From Turritopsis dohrnii (lineage: Eukaryota; Cnidaria; Hydrozoa; Anthoathecata; Oceaniidae): a stretch of 64,000 nucleotides of DNA. The stretch lies in NCBI GenBank assembly GCA_027922465.2, contig BQMF02000055.1:496001-560000 (forward strand), read 5' to 3'. The stretch's first letter is position 1, and every line of letters starts with the position of its first letter. Position numbers and translations under genes: made by a program. This document shows, piece after piece, positions 36,687 to 57,120 of this stretch. The notes below the pieces were generated by a model that was given only the letters and a program-made list of their open reading frames with translations, ran no database searches and had not been told where the DNA came from.

Positions 36687-37445
36687 TTTCCTAATCTGCT
36701 AAATGATATGTGTGCACAAAACTTTTGTCAAATCAACAACAACATAATTTTGTAGATTCAAATTAATAATAACTAAAAACAAAAATGAAAAAGGATGTTG
36801 TATATACACACAAGTTGCTGAGGAATAGAGAATTTTTTTAATTCTAAGCCTACACTGGTTAAAATTTTGAATAACTGGATTCTACAATGTCAATTCAACG
36901 ATACTTCATAAAAATACTTCAAATAAACATATTTTCTATAATTACATACACACGTTCCAACAACTCAGTTCGAATCACCTTCGAATTCCATCAAAATATT
37001 TAAAATATTCCATATAATCATTTATTCCAACACGCACCACTCCTCTGTGGTGCCTTTACCAAATCAGCGATTTGTATACTTTTTATTAACGACATGAGGA
37101 TTGTTACAAATAATAATGATAGAGCAATTGTTTGTAGAATAGTTTGAATAACTATAACACAAACGATTGTCTACAATGTCAAATAAGGTCCCTTCAACTT
37201 TTAAGATTAATATCAATAATATATATTTTGTTGGTTTAGAGAAAAAAATTAAACTTTTACAGAACTTTAGGTTTCATGTTCTACAATCATCAGCTGTAAA
37301 TAAACAGTTTGAAAAACTCATATACATAATTATACAAGTATAAAAATGGGTAATCAGATATATAAGTGATTACGTACATTGATAATATATTAATACACCG
37401 ATTATGAGACAAAGGTTTGAAGGTTATGAAGGTCGTAAAAATCGT
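36687..37445. other. No gene recognised; 5' flank of COX18
   Basis: AT-rich DNA upstream of the COX18 start codon. No coding feature was found. Confidence 0.4.
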
Positions 37446-37927
37446 TCAGTCGTTTGACTTATAATTGGCAAGAAGGTACTTGTTCAAATGACGACATTTG
37501 GAGACAATTTCGGATCTTTTGTTTAAAAGTTCATCTTTGTTTTGGTAGGAGAGGATTTCCAGTTTCTCTTGTAGGCACAGCCAGCAGGACTTCGTCATGT
37601 TTGAGTAAGCTTTAACATGATTTACTATAGACCAGATAAGGGATGGCACGATATGTTGATCTTTAAGGCTCCAGATATACGTCGATAGTGTTGCCCTGTT
37701 CTTGTATTTTTTGTTGTTGAATGATTGGTTGTGGCCATTAAAATGTTGTCAGTCCAATATACGCTCTTTTCGCTTGATTATCAGCTGTAACTTCACATTT
37801 GTATATGACTGAAGAGGTTCTGCAATTTCCTTTCAAGGGGCACTTCGATTTGTCTCGGCAGTTGCAACGAGGAACTTGTACATCTGATTGTGAAGATACT
37901 TTCTTGCTGTGTGATTTTATGATGAGC
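37446..37927 (-). pseudogene. Penelope-like retroelement C-terminal fragment with GIY-YIG-type domain
   Basis: On the minus strand a frame gives a cysteine block CNCRDKSKCPLKGNC, then AYIGLTTF, then after a one-base frame break KNRATLSTYIWSLKDQ, CWLCLQEKLEIL and LLNKRSEIVSKCRHLNKY. This order, a CNCR/CPLxGxC block, a YIGLT start and a LNKR...CRH end, is the GIY-YIG-associated C-terminal region found in Penelope-like and related retroelement ORFs. The conserved segment between YIGLT and the GH region is shortened. No reverse transcriptase remains in the window. A dead fragment. Confidence 0.75.
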
Positions 37928-37961
37928 TACAGCTGTACCGAAAACATGGGCTCCATTAAGA

Positions 37962-38261
37962 TTGCATTCAGACAGTGAAGAAGAGTTTGCAACTGCTGCT
38001 ATTATCATTGTGGCTTGTCAAGAAAAAAAGAAACATAAAAAACGAGTATGGACAAAATCTTGGCTGAAGAAAAGAAAACACTTTGGGGTTTACGACACAC
38101 TTCTGCGTGAATTTCGACTGGAAGAGGAAGCTGACTATTTCAACTTTTGGGGGATGGTCCCTTGTGATTTCGATGCTTTGTTGCGTCTTGTTGAAGTGGC
38201 TCTCACAAAGCAAAATACGGTCATGCAAGATTCCATCCCACCCTACCTTAATGTTTGTTAA
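37962..38261 (+). pseudogene. Harbinger (HARBI1-like) transposase N-terminal fragment
   Basis: A 99-codon frame without an ATG at its start, with HSDSEEEFATAA, a basic RVWTKSWLKKRKHFGVYDTL stretch and FWGMVPCDFDALLRLV. These match the N-terminal region of PIF/Harbinger nucleases (W..WL.RR...GAY.TLL.EL, then M....F..LL..V). It stops after SIPPYLNVC, before the catalytic DDE part. It abuts the Penelope-like fragment, so one probably cut the other. Confidence 0.75.
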
Positions 38262-38443
38262 GATTTTTATTCATTTTAATCCAGAAGTTTTCATGTGCGC
38301 ATTTTCTGTAAAAAAAGAAGCTTTTTGATTGGTTTAAAAAGCTGTGATTAATCACAGAATTCCAACAGGTTCGATTTTTTTTTAGTTGAAAGCAACTTGT
38401 AAAATCATGCTCACAATATACGATTTGTTCATGATACACGCAG

Positions 38444-38467
38444 CGATTTGTAGAATTCTACAAATCG
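38444..38467. repeat. Perfect 24-bp palindrome within a longer imperfect one
   Basis: CGATTTGTAGAA is followed at once by its exact reverse complement. The flanks extend the symmetry imperfectly (GATACACG left, CGTGTATC right). It may be a transposon end or head-to-head ends. Confidence 0.7.
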
Positions 38468-38910
38468 AAAGCAACTAATCGACTCGTGTATCATCGGCTT
38501 AAGATGTTGCATTCAATTAGAGATGCAGTGCAATAATCCCCCCATATCAAAAATTGCTGACGTCATCCCATGTGCTACTATTATATCGTAAAAAACACTC
38601 TCGCCTCTACATGGTTTTATGCACTCATATGAAAAACTTCTAGAGAAAACGTATCACTCTATAAAATTAAAATGGGATGCACGTTCATCAATTAGTATAA
38701 CAACAATTATATAAAACAATGATATGGGAGCAGTCCTCGTCTGACATAAAAACAACATAGGCAGAGTTTACAAGAAGTGAATAAACTACTGGGAAATGTT
38801 ATCGTTATCATTTTATTCTATTTTGTGTGTTTTAGGGACATATTATACCAAGTAAGTTTTATATATGGTATAAAACAAAATGTAAATAGGAATGAAGTCA
38901 TGCACTTTAC

Positions 38911-39366
38911 CAGGGTGGCCACATAATTTTTTTTAAAAAATTCCAGGATTTTTCCAGGACATTTCCAGGAAAATCACCAACTATTCAAGGATAACTTCAC
39001 AGGATAGAAAATGAAAAAATAGCAAAAATTAACTTTTGAACACGAAAAAATGCACCATGGCAAAACACTGATTCATAAATCTCAAATTAAATTATTAAAA
39101 ATGTGCATCATAGAGCATCAAATTTATTGAAATAAAAAAGTGAGAGTCATTAGGTGTGTAGTGACTGGAATACCTATAAAAGAAACATCACCGATACATA
39201 CTCAGCAAATAAATTAAAATGGGAAAAATCTGAAATTTCCAGGAATTCCAGAAAATTTCAAAGAAAAATGGAAAATTTGAGTCTGTTTCAAGAACCTTTC
39301 CAGGACAATAAAAAATCCATGACTTTTCCAGGAATTCAAGGAATTCTAGGACCTGTAGCCACCCTG
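38911..39366. mobile_element. hAT-type MITE with CAGGGTGGC termini
   Basis: The left end is CAGGGTGGCCACA and the right end on the complement is CAGGGTGGCTACA. Inside are many TTCCAGGA/TCCTGGAA words in both orientations. TTTACC is present at both outer flanks (left CTTTACC, right GTTTACC), a likely decayed target-site duplication. 456 bp, non-coding. Confidence 0.85.
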
Positions 39367-39605
39367 TTTACCCTAAAATTTCAAGCTATCCCTTAAAGGT
39401 GATTGTGAAAGGAGGACCATACAACCGACGATGAGTTGGATGATAACATCTGCATAAATAAAGATTTTTATTTTCTATTATCTAGTAGTTCTTTCTAACA
39501 CGATGACATTTGTTTCAAAGAAATTTTATGAAAGTGTGATCGAACGACAAATTTCTTTAGAAAATAAACAATTCACTACACTTCTGTCAGGCGACTTTTT
39601 ATTTT

Positions 39606-40769
39606 CAAGCCTCGAAATAGCCAGACTCAAAATTGTCCGACTGAAATGAGTTCTGGCCTGACTTTTTGTCCGACATGTTTTCAAGCGATAGTTTACTTCG
39701 CAATTACTGCCGTCGTTATTGTAAAGCAACAAAAAGTTAGGTTTGTAATGTTAAATTTTTCTTCGATTAGTCTTCCGCGATTATATCGGAAATCAATTTC
39801 AGACTCACTGAAAAGGACTTGAATGATAATCTTTCAATCGATCAATTTCGAATGAAAATGAAACGCACGTACATGACCTTAGAATAATGTAATCTTTTTT
39901 AATTCATTCTACTGCACGTTTACGTCATAGCAGGTGTGTTGTTTATTAAACTTTTTCTTCTTTTCTATAAAGGCCAATTTTCACTGCGCGATATTAAATA
40001 CTCTTCCAAATAATATACATTGTGGAAATATAGATAGCAGCATTTCGATATTTGATTGGTGAAAAACTCTGAAAAGTTACGAAACTTTCCTTTTGTGCAT
40101 ACAGTAGTTGATCTCTCGTTTTAAAAAATAAAAATGCCAGGTGCTCAATCGGATTAAATTCAATTCGATTAAAGATTCATTCATTTCATTTGCGCAATTT
40201 TTTATCGTGGAAGATTATGACCCATCCAATGCCATAAAATTGTGGGTGGAGGAAAAGGACAGGCGACCAAATAAACAAAAGAGATCGCAGTATAAACCAT
40301 GCACTGGTTTGAACGGAAACTTGCCTCGCTAAGTGATTGTAGCTCGAGTGAAAAAGAGGCAGATGATACGTTTTTGAATGATTTCTTTGGCGATGATATG
40401 AGGACTTCCAAGTTTTTAAATACGTCAAACCTTTAGTTTTTCCATTTTTCTTTTGAATTTTGTTTATTTGTCAGTGAGATGATTAATTCTGAAGTCGAAA
40501 GTTCTATTTATTGTGTTAAGGCAAACTCAAAAGTTCTATCGAAGAAAAAGCCGCGGCAATAACAGACTAATCTATCATCAAAATAACATACTGTTTGTTG
40601 CTAAGTTGTTTTGATTTTTATTTTTCAAGCAAAAGTAATTTATTTGTGTTATCAACAGTTAATCAATTTCATTATGTCAGAAAGTAATGGTTATCGGACA
40701 TGTCCGACCAGATTTAAAACGTACCGGACATTTTGTCCGACTGTCCTCAAAAAATTATTTCGAGGCTTG
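39606..40769. mobile_element. Non-autonomous hAT-like element with CAAGCCTCGAAAT termini
   Basis: CAAGCCTCGAAATA at the left and the same on the complement at the right; GTCCGAC and GTCCGACATG blocks occur inside both ends. About 1.16 kb. ATTTTC lies next to both ends. The interior frames (60-80 codons) are not recognisable. Confidence 0.75.
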
Positions 40770-41051
40770 ATTTTCATGAGCTCCCGCCCTGTCCAAGGTA
40801 GTCCACGAAAAGGCTGTTTCCTTTTCCTTTTCCTCTTATGCTATGAATCATACACATTGTAAATAATGCTTTGAGAGCCTAACTCATCTCATAATTTTAA
40901 GCAACATAATGCCAAATTATTATATGTGCCTTCTTTAACACAGGCAAGCTCTCATCTCCTGGCTTTTTCACGTATTAGTATCCCGCATAAAAGTTTTTTA
41001 CAGCTTCTTATTTCGAAAACGATGTGCACAAATCCAGTGACAAAAATAAGC

Positions 41052-41200
41052 ATGTGCTACTATATAATAATCGTAAAAAAGTGCATGGCCTCACGAAGAA
41101 TATGACCACGATTAAGAAGATTTTGACCGTAAAATTCAACAAAATTTATCACTCTCTAAAATAAAATTGGTATGCACACACGATTGGGGATAAGCAATGC
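41052..41200 (+). repeat. Family R repeat, copy 3, an uninterrupted relative of the 41253 copy
   Basis: TGTGCTACTATATAATAATC, later CCACGATTAAGAAGATTTTG and ATCACTCTCTAAAATAAAAT. It matches the sequence on both sides of the TTAA element at 41300-42717 and so represents the empty target. Confidence 0.7.
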
Positions 41201-41299
41201 AATGGTACCTCGTGATCATAAAAAAAACTGACATCAAATATCACGTGCTACTATATATACTAATCGTGAATGTATCTTGATTGGTCTAACTATGATTAA

Positions 41300-42717
41300 A
41301 GGGATCCTTTGATGAAAAATTATGTTTTGGGACACGATAGAGCTCTAAAAGTTGATCAACAAGTCTTTATACAGTTTTTTATATTTCTATGTTGTTTTCA
41401 AGATATCTCAATTTCAAGATCTTAGATTTTATTTATTCAACGCATAATTATGATGTAATAGAGTAGTTAAAATTTCTCAGCTTTTAATGAATATTACATC
41501 TTTGTACTTTAGTAAATGGATCAAGAATTCTAAGTGAAATGATATGATGAAGTATGAACTAAGAACAGGCCTCGAAATCCGTTGAATTTTGCGCGAGTGT
41601 AATTGTACTCCCGCCGTAAATTCATTGCAAGTACACTGTGTAGGGAAATACTCACGTAATCTTCTTTCACACGAGTACAAACGTTGCAGCATATACAATT
41701 CTTTTGTATTTAGGATGGAGAGACACTCCTTTGTGGCACATTTTTTCAGTGTTACACAATAGAATTACGTCATGTCTACAACACTACGAAAAGGAAGAAA
41801 AAAATATCTTTTGTCATTCATTTACAATTCTGTTGTGCACACCTTCGCAGTGTTTGAATAAAACACATTATGTGCAATGGAGATCGAAGTATTCGAATAG
41901 TTTTTGAACGAATAGTTTCCTTTCCTGAAACTGAAAGGTGACGGAGAGTCACCTTCGCGTGTTGAAAGTACAGATGTCAAGTCTTTCCTACTCTCTTGTG
42001 CTCAAGGGCTCTCCGAAAATATATTTTTAATGGAAGTAAAAAATTGATTGTTTTCTTTTTCATGTTGATAGAGAATCTGTTTCGAAAATGAAGGAAAGGA
42101 AATGACGCATTCATTCATTACAATTGATTTTAACGTTTTCAAACTCAGGTGTCTAGTGGCGACAATCTTTTGTCATGATACATTTGCAAAAGAAGTTCAA
42201 TCTTTTTTTGTTAACGTAATCACGCATTATTGTGGAACTCACTCCCCAACACAGAGCTCCTATTAATCATTCTATTTAATGGAAGAGTTATATAAAACTA
42301 CACAGATGGAGAGTTTCTCTAAGAACTTTCTCGTCTGAATTTATGTTTTCCATTCATAACACTTCTTCTCAGCGAAAGATAGTCTGTTGAAACATATCTT
42401 TGTTACATATTACACGCAAGTAAAAAAGGCGATAGTTACAGTTACGCGAGTACCAGCATGAGCAATATATACTCGCGTACTCGCATCGGATTTCGAGGCA
42501 TGAAGAATATTTAGTAGTTCAAAAGTTACACACATCAACAGCACACTCTCCTATTACATCATAATTATGCATTGCATAAATTTGATATTTTTAAATTGAA
42601 ATATCCGCGAAAAGAGAGGAAATTTTCAAAAACTGTAAAAAGACTTGTTAATCAACTTTTTGAGCTCTATCATGTCCCAAAAAATAATTTTTCATCACAG
42701 GATCCCTTTAAGAAGAT
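41300..42717. mobile_element. TTAA-flanked transposon with AGGGATCCT termini
   Basis: TTAA at 41296-41299 and at 42718-42721 bracket inverted ends AGGGATCCTTTGATGAAAAA and, on the complement of the right, AGGGATCCTGTGATGAAAAA. Similarity of the ends continues for about 100 bp and more loosely to 270 bp. The insert interrupts a family R repeat whose intact form is at 41052-41200, confirming TTAA as target. TTAA targeting is typical of piggyBac-like elements. No transposase remains; a second element (41576-42502) sits inside. Confidence 0.85.
41576..42502. mobile_element. Nested hAT-like element with CAGGCCTCGAAATCCG end
   Basis: The left end is CAGGCCTCGAAATCCG and the right end on the complement is CATGCCTCGAAATCCG. 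Both subterminal regions have words of the GCGAGT/ACTCGC type (GCGCGAGTG, TACTCGCGT). Inserted within the TTAA element, so younger than it. AAGAA flanks both ends; an exact 8-bp duplication is not seen. Confidence 0.7.
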
Positions 42718-42721
42718 TTTG

Positions 42722-44098
42722 ACCATAAATTTAAAAAAAAAAACATCACTCTCAAGTTTAAACATGAATTAGTATAACAAGATGTTTAAGATGCAAAGAA
42801 GAATAAATTTTATACTCCAACCTTCAGATATACTTGCAGCTTTTAATTAAGATTTATATCCATGTACTCCAATTAAGTGAGAAAAAAATCAAAATTTATA
42901 ACAACAGTTGTGTCGAGGTGGCTAGCTAGGATGGATAGGAATCTCCAACAACAACAAAAGGTTTGTGTGGTTGAGACATAATAAGAAAGTGCAAGCATAT
43001 CAGTGCTCACAGAAATGAATTATTATCAAACATATGTACTAATGAATCTTATTCTTTCTACACCATGATGCCATGATGCCATATGCATGTGATGACCATT
43101 TCATTCTACAGGATAGAAAATTTTACAAAGAACAGGGGTACATCAATAGGGAAAGGCTCTAACTGCTACATTAAACGGCCTTCATTTGAAATTTTATTGT
43201 TGTTCCAAACAACAGAAGATGGAAGGAGTTTTTACCTTTGGTTCTTATTTTGTTGACTGGAAAAACGTGGAAATTGAAATAGAAAGTTCTTAGTCTGGGT
43301 ATGATACATCTCTCTTTACACGAGACTACGAAAGATGGTGTCAACAAAAGTGTGGTTAAGATTCTTGCCCGTGTTGCTATGCTAAAGCTTAGAGCATTTT
43401 CTTTCTGTTAGTTTTTGTTTAGCTATAAAATGAATTTTCCTGCTTCAAGTTCTCCATTCAAATACTTAGATGAAGGATTCACAGATCTATGAACCCATAA
43501 AGATTTCGTTCATCACGTCGTTGTTGACACACACAAACAATTATGTTCGCTCTCCATCATCGCCCCTTTCTCTCATTTTTCGACACTCTCAAGTCCGGCT
43601 GCTTGGGAAAAGATACTTCTCTTTTCCGAATGGGAAACCATGACCTTATCGCGAAACTGTTTCTCAATCAAGAGACTTCTGATGAATGGTATTCTGATAC
43701 CAGAAACTGTTTCCCTACTCAACAGGTCACAGACACTTTTTCACACCACACATTTTGTGCTGACTGTGTGTGGGAATGTTTAAAGTTCTGAATTAACATA
43801 GGAAGATCATTGTGTAAATCTTGTATACTTCAAATAATTTTAATTTCATCACTCAATCATTCTTAATTTTTAAACCTTTTTGTATTAGTTGTGTAGCTAT
43901 ATATCCAATTTTGTAGTGTTTTTGTTCACAGTTTGAAAACTTTTATTTTGGTTCAGGTTTGATTTGCTTGAATTAAAACAATTAAAAATGTATATTGTGT
44001 GTGTGTGTGTGTGCTGGTCCAGGGGATTTTAATAACAAACGACATTAACGTAAATATGGTAACATTATTATTATGTTAATGGAATTTATAACGTATAT
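42722..44098. other. No gene recognised
   Basis: AT-rich DNA. An ATG frame of 82 codons at 43543-43791 (+) has no recognisable domain. A (TG)n run is at 43997-44012. Confidence 0.4.
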
Positions 44099-45527
44099 AA
44101 TTGTGACGATTCGAAGGAAAATCACTACAAGCGATAATAGCGCTCGCATCGAGAAGTAGCGCTAAATTTATCGCTAACATTGACGAACTTAGCGATGAAT
44201 ATAAGCAGCACAAAAAGCGCTTTCAAGAATAATTAATTAATTATTCAAGAATAATTAATTTGTTGCTAATATATTCATCATAAATATTATTCATCTTTCC
44301 GTCTTTTTTATGCGTAAGTTTACTTGTGTGTGTCAACACAACCTTCAGACATAAACTTCACGAAAAGCCGAAGGAAACAGGTGTTATTTTATTTAAACGA
44401 AAGTGAGTATTTCAAAAGAGAACTTTCGCAACTCGTCAAGCCGAAGTTAAAATGTTTTTATTTTTCCCTTCCTACATCATACTTCATCCTAATATTGAAC
44501 CTAAAGACATTATCGATGCAGTGACAGAAGTCAATAATGATCACTAAAAACGTTGTGATCAATTTAATTAAGGGTACATCTCCACCCAGTGCAAGTGAAA
44601 TGTCTTTCGAAAGAATAATAATAAAGGTTTTGCTATCGAAAAAACTTTTAATGTAATGTGTCTTTAATATTGTAAAAGTTTTCTCCCAAGAGCTTATAGA
44701 ATGGCAATCGAACAATCTAGAAAAAAGAATTATCGCAGATGGTTTCTACTTGTGGTTGCTTTCGAACGAACTTCTGTATCTTTAATCTCCAACTGAATAA
44801 GGAACCAGTCAATTAAGTTCAATTTAATACACAAGCAGGTGCTACCTGTAAATGTTTCAAAATAATACATTATCAAATCGAATAACACAGTATTTTAAAT
44901 TGGCTTTCAGATTTGTGCTGAAGGTGCCGGAATAACAAATAAAATAAAAAGCGTTTCGGAAACTTTTTATTTCTCGAGAAATATGTCCGCTCGTCTGTTC
45001 AGTCATAACACAATGAATCAGAGTTTATCATGTCAAAACAAGCGAGTTTGTTTTGTATTTATTGCTATTTGGCGAAAAAATAATTAAATCACTGTTATTT
45101 GAGAACTTCATAAAACAACACATGGTATGTGAAATTGTATAAACAAAAGACTTGAACAAAACTTTTTGACGATAATAACGGCAATCTGTGCCCTTAGAGG
45201 ATATTAATGATATTAACGATTTCACTTTCATCTCATTCGATATTCTGTCCGTTTCACTAATTGAACCAACATTATTATACGAATAATTTAGTGATAAATC
45301 AAATACTTATCGCTAAAATTTAGCGCTTTTTCGTAAAGAGCGATATTTATAAGCGATAATAGTGATAATGATAAAACTACAAGCGCTAAATTTATCACTA
45401 ATATTGTTACTACATTTGTAAATAAGAACAAATTAGCGCTAAAACCCATTGTTCTTTTAGCGCTATTAGCACTTTGTATAAAGTGCTATTATCGCTTGTA
45501 GTGATTTTCCCTCGAATCGTCACAATT
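44099..45527. mobile_element. TIR element with AATTGTGACGATTCGA termini
   Basis: AATTGTGACGATTCGAAGGA and the next 25 or so bases at the left are matched on the complement of the right end with about one change, followed on both sides by GCGATAATAGCGCT-like subterminal repeats. 1.43 kb, no intact ORF. Its interior (about 44400-45040) is a diverged copy of the arms of the inverted repeat at 46576-48253. Confidence 0.85.
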
Positions 45528-45569
45528 ATTGTTTTTTAATCGTAAGAGCATATAGATTACCATTATTAT

Positions 45570-46452
45570 CAGGGTTCGAATTAATGCTTCTCAAGTGATT
45601 CGTGATAACTTAGTGATTTGCTTAGGACAGTGACTTGGTGAGGTGACCCCATGGTGGCCCCCGAGGGGAAAATTTTTGAAAATGTAAGTGTCTAAATTGG
45701 CAGAAAATGCACTTGCAATCAATTTATGTTGGTGTTGGATTTATTAAAAACACTATTTTTACAGTATAATTTTCTTTGTTCGTTCATTTTCTATAGTAAG
45801 TTGAAGCTGGCATTGAGATTAACACTTTAAGCCCTGACGTTTAGTTGATTTACGTTATTTGATTGGCGTTATATTGAACTGAACTATGCGAAATTGTGTA
45901 CCAACGCAAGCTATATACGAGAGAGAACCTCAACTGCCCTACGACGCAGTCGAACTTTCAAGCAAACTCTCTTTCTGAACAAACAAACAAACCAGCACTG
46001 GAAATAAGATGTCTCTTTATTCACTGTCTCGTTATTTTGTTTTTTATCATTCTTCATTTTATCGATAGCATTTTGAGAATGTTTTATCACATGGATCGTC
46101 GTTTAAATTTATTAATTTGTTGTTGGAAATTATGCAAAAATGAGGCAATTGTCGTAACACATATTTCACTTGTGAAAATTCGGATGTCGGCAGAATGTCT
46201 GTCCTTGTAAGTAAATAGGCAGGCTAATGCAGCGAGCGCGTGACACTTCCTGATTTGACAATCTTTTAGGGAAGAACTAGCCAAAAGGTACAGAGACCTA
46301 ACTTTCCAGCGGAAAAATTAAGTCTGATGTCAATGTAAATGTACATAAGGACATTGTGGTTCGTGATTTTATTATAATTTGGAAAAAGAATTTTGTGAAA
46401 TTATGAAAATGGCTCGTGATTCACAAATTATGAATCGTTAATTTGTACCCTG
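45570..46452. mobile_element. hAT-like MITE with CAGGGTTCGAATTAA end
   Basis: The left end CAGGGTTCGAATTAATG and the right end on the complement CAGGGTACAAATTAACG are inverted, and TGATTCGTGA/GTGAATCACGA follow inside. The flanks are ATTATTAT and ATTATCTT, a possible decayed 8-bp duplication. The interior segment with CCCCATGGTGGCCCC and GAAAATGCACTTGC resembles part of the 51352-52180 element. Confidence 0.7.
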
Positions 46453-46575
46453 ATTATCTTTAAAAAGTTTCATTCAAGTCATTTGTTTATAATTTCGCAT
46501 ATGTATGTGTCGTGTTTTGTAGTTCAAAAATAACTGGGGTACATACATTAAATTTATTATTTCAGCAATAGAAAT

Positions 46576-48253
46576 AAAAAAATAATGATTTCAAATTTTG
46601 CTCGTCAATGACAGCTGTAGCTATCGAAACGTATTCAAAATAAACTCGCTTGTCCATGACATGATAAACTCTGATTTATTCATTAATAATGACTGAACAG
46701 ATAAGCAGTCTTCTGGAAATAAAAAGTTTTGGAAAAGCATTTGTTATTTCATTGTTAACACCCACTCTTTCATTGCTCCTCTTAAAAAAAGCTAAGGCTA
46801 AAAGTGTTATTCATTTTGGCATATGTTATTTGAAATGTACATTTATTGGTAACCACCTGTTTGTGTATTAAATTAACCTTTTCTCATTATTCAGTTGGAC
46901 ATAAAAATTTAGTTAGAAAGCAACCACAAGTAGAAACTATCTGCTATAATTCTTTTTTCTAAGCTGTTCAACAGGACTGCTATTATATAAATCTCTTGGG
47001 AGAAAACGTTTATGTACATTATAAAAGACTAGCAAAACCTTTCCTTTTCGATAGACATTTCACTTGCACTAGGTGGGCTGTACCTTTAAAATTGATCATT
47101 TTTGACTTCGGTAACTTAATTACAATAATGTTTTTAGATTCAAAATTTGAATGAAGGTAGGAAGAGAGAGACAAATGAAAACATTTGAAATTTGGCTTGA
47201 CAAGTTGCAAAAGTTCTCTTCTGAAATACTTCACCTTCGATAGTGATCCTATAAATTTAATATTACAGAAACTTTCAAAGGGTATATTTCATTACATGCC
47301 TGACAAAATATTATTTTATATCACAAGAAAGAGCCCTATCCATTAATATAATAATGTTTGCCAAAATATTTGTTCTTCGAAAAGATATTGAAGAAAAAGT
47401 TGGTGGATAAGACATTTTGATAAACACTGTATCATACCTGAAACAAAAGAATTAATGATATTATGCAACAATATCGTCATTTTCTTTAAAGCAATAATAG
47501 CGTTATTATTGTAAGAAAAGAACTATATTTCCGTTGTTTACGTAAATAATCTAAATTTCTGTAATATTAAATTTATAGGATCACTATCGAAGGTGAAGTA
47601 TTTCAGAAGAGAACTTTTGCAACTTGTCAAGCCAAATTTCAAATGTTTTCATTTGTCTCTCTCTTCCTACCTTCATTCAAATTTTGAATCTAAAAACATT
47701 ATTGTAATTAAGTTACCGAAGTCAAAAATGATCAATTTTAAAGGTACAGCCCACCTAGTGCAAGTGAAATGTCTATCGAAAAGGAAAGGTTTTGCTAGTC
47801 TTTTATAATGTACATAAACGTTTTCTCCCAAGAGATTTATATAATAGCAGTCCTGTTGAACAGCTTAGAAAAAAGAATTATAGCAGATAGTTTCTACTTG
47901 TGGTTGCTTTCTAACTAAATTTTTATGTCCAACTGAATAATGAGAAAAGGTTAATTTAATACACAAACAGGTGGTTACCAATAAATGTACATTTCAAATA
48001 ACATATGCCAAAATGAATAACACTTTTAGCCTTAGCTTTTTTTAAGAGGAGCAATGAAAGAGTGGGTGTTAACAATGAAATAACAAATGCTTTTCCAAAA
48101 CTTTTTATTTCCAGAAGACTGCTTATCTGTTCAGTCATTATTAATGAATAAATCAGAGTTTATCATGTCATGGACAAGCGAGTTTATTTTGAATACGTTT
48201 CGACAGCTACAGCTGTCATTGACGAGCAAAATTTGAAATCATAATTTTTTTAT
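46576..48253. repeat. Near-perfect giant inverted repeat, arms about 697 bp
   Basis: The left arm is about 46576-47272 and the right arm about 47556-48253, separated by about 283 bp. The arms are so alike that a 71-codon frame (47019-47234 minus, 47593-47808 plus) and a 60-codon frame (46689-46871 plus, 47956-48138 minus) translate identically in both; one visible difference is CTATCGAAACG versus CTGTCGAAACG. A motif GACATTTTGATA..ACACTGTA occurs in the spacer (47409) and again just outside the right arm (48267). The arms are related to the interior of 44099-45527. The frames are repeat frames, not genes. Confidence 0.9.
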
Positions 48254-48859
48254 GATTTTTTTTAAGACATTTTGATACACACTGTATTTTTGTTAATAAT
48301 TAACATTAATATCGATTGTTATCGAAACTCCCTGGAACGTGACATTTATTTATTGCCGTTAGCATAACATTTTCTTCCAACATTTCTTTACACAAAATAT
48401 TTTCTTGTGACCTTGTATATATTAACATTGACCATTACTCTTCAAGTGTATAATCTATTATTGGCTCAACCCCTCTCAGAACACATTCACCCTAGTTGGT
48501 CTGGAAACAATGGAAAATAGTGTCACTGAAGGACCATTTCATAAAAAATTATGTTTGCTTTCCATATAGTAAGTTCTATATAATATGGAATAAGTTTCTA
48601 GTTCTATTTGGGTCCTGATAAGTTCTGATGGGTTCATCTTTAAAATGAACTCCTTCTCTTCCAGTTTCATGTCAGTATGCATCAACTCTTTACTGGATTT
48701 TAAAATTGTTCTACTGTTTGATGTATCACCTTAGCACAAGAAAGTACAGTGCCTTATATGAGCTATATACACTCTTGTGAAGAATTAAGAAGAACTGGCC
48801 GAACAAAAATACGAATAAAAGATTAAAAAAAGTATAAACTTGAAGTAATTGATTAAGAA
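48254..48859. other. 5' flank of KIF17; no gene recognised
   Basis: AT-rich DNA leading into the KIF17 start codon. It must contain the promoter, but no TATA or other site stands out. Confidence 0.4.

Positions 48860-57120
<8,261 letters not shown>

Noticed and set aside
47019..47808. Identical 71-codon frames on opposite strands as a gene pair
   Set aside because: They are the two arms of the giant inverted repeat, and the related element at 44324 has the frame diverged and broken.
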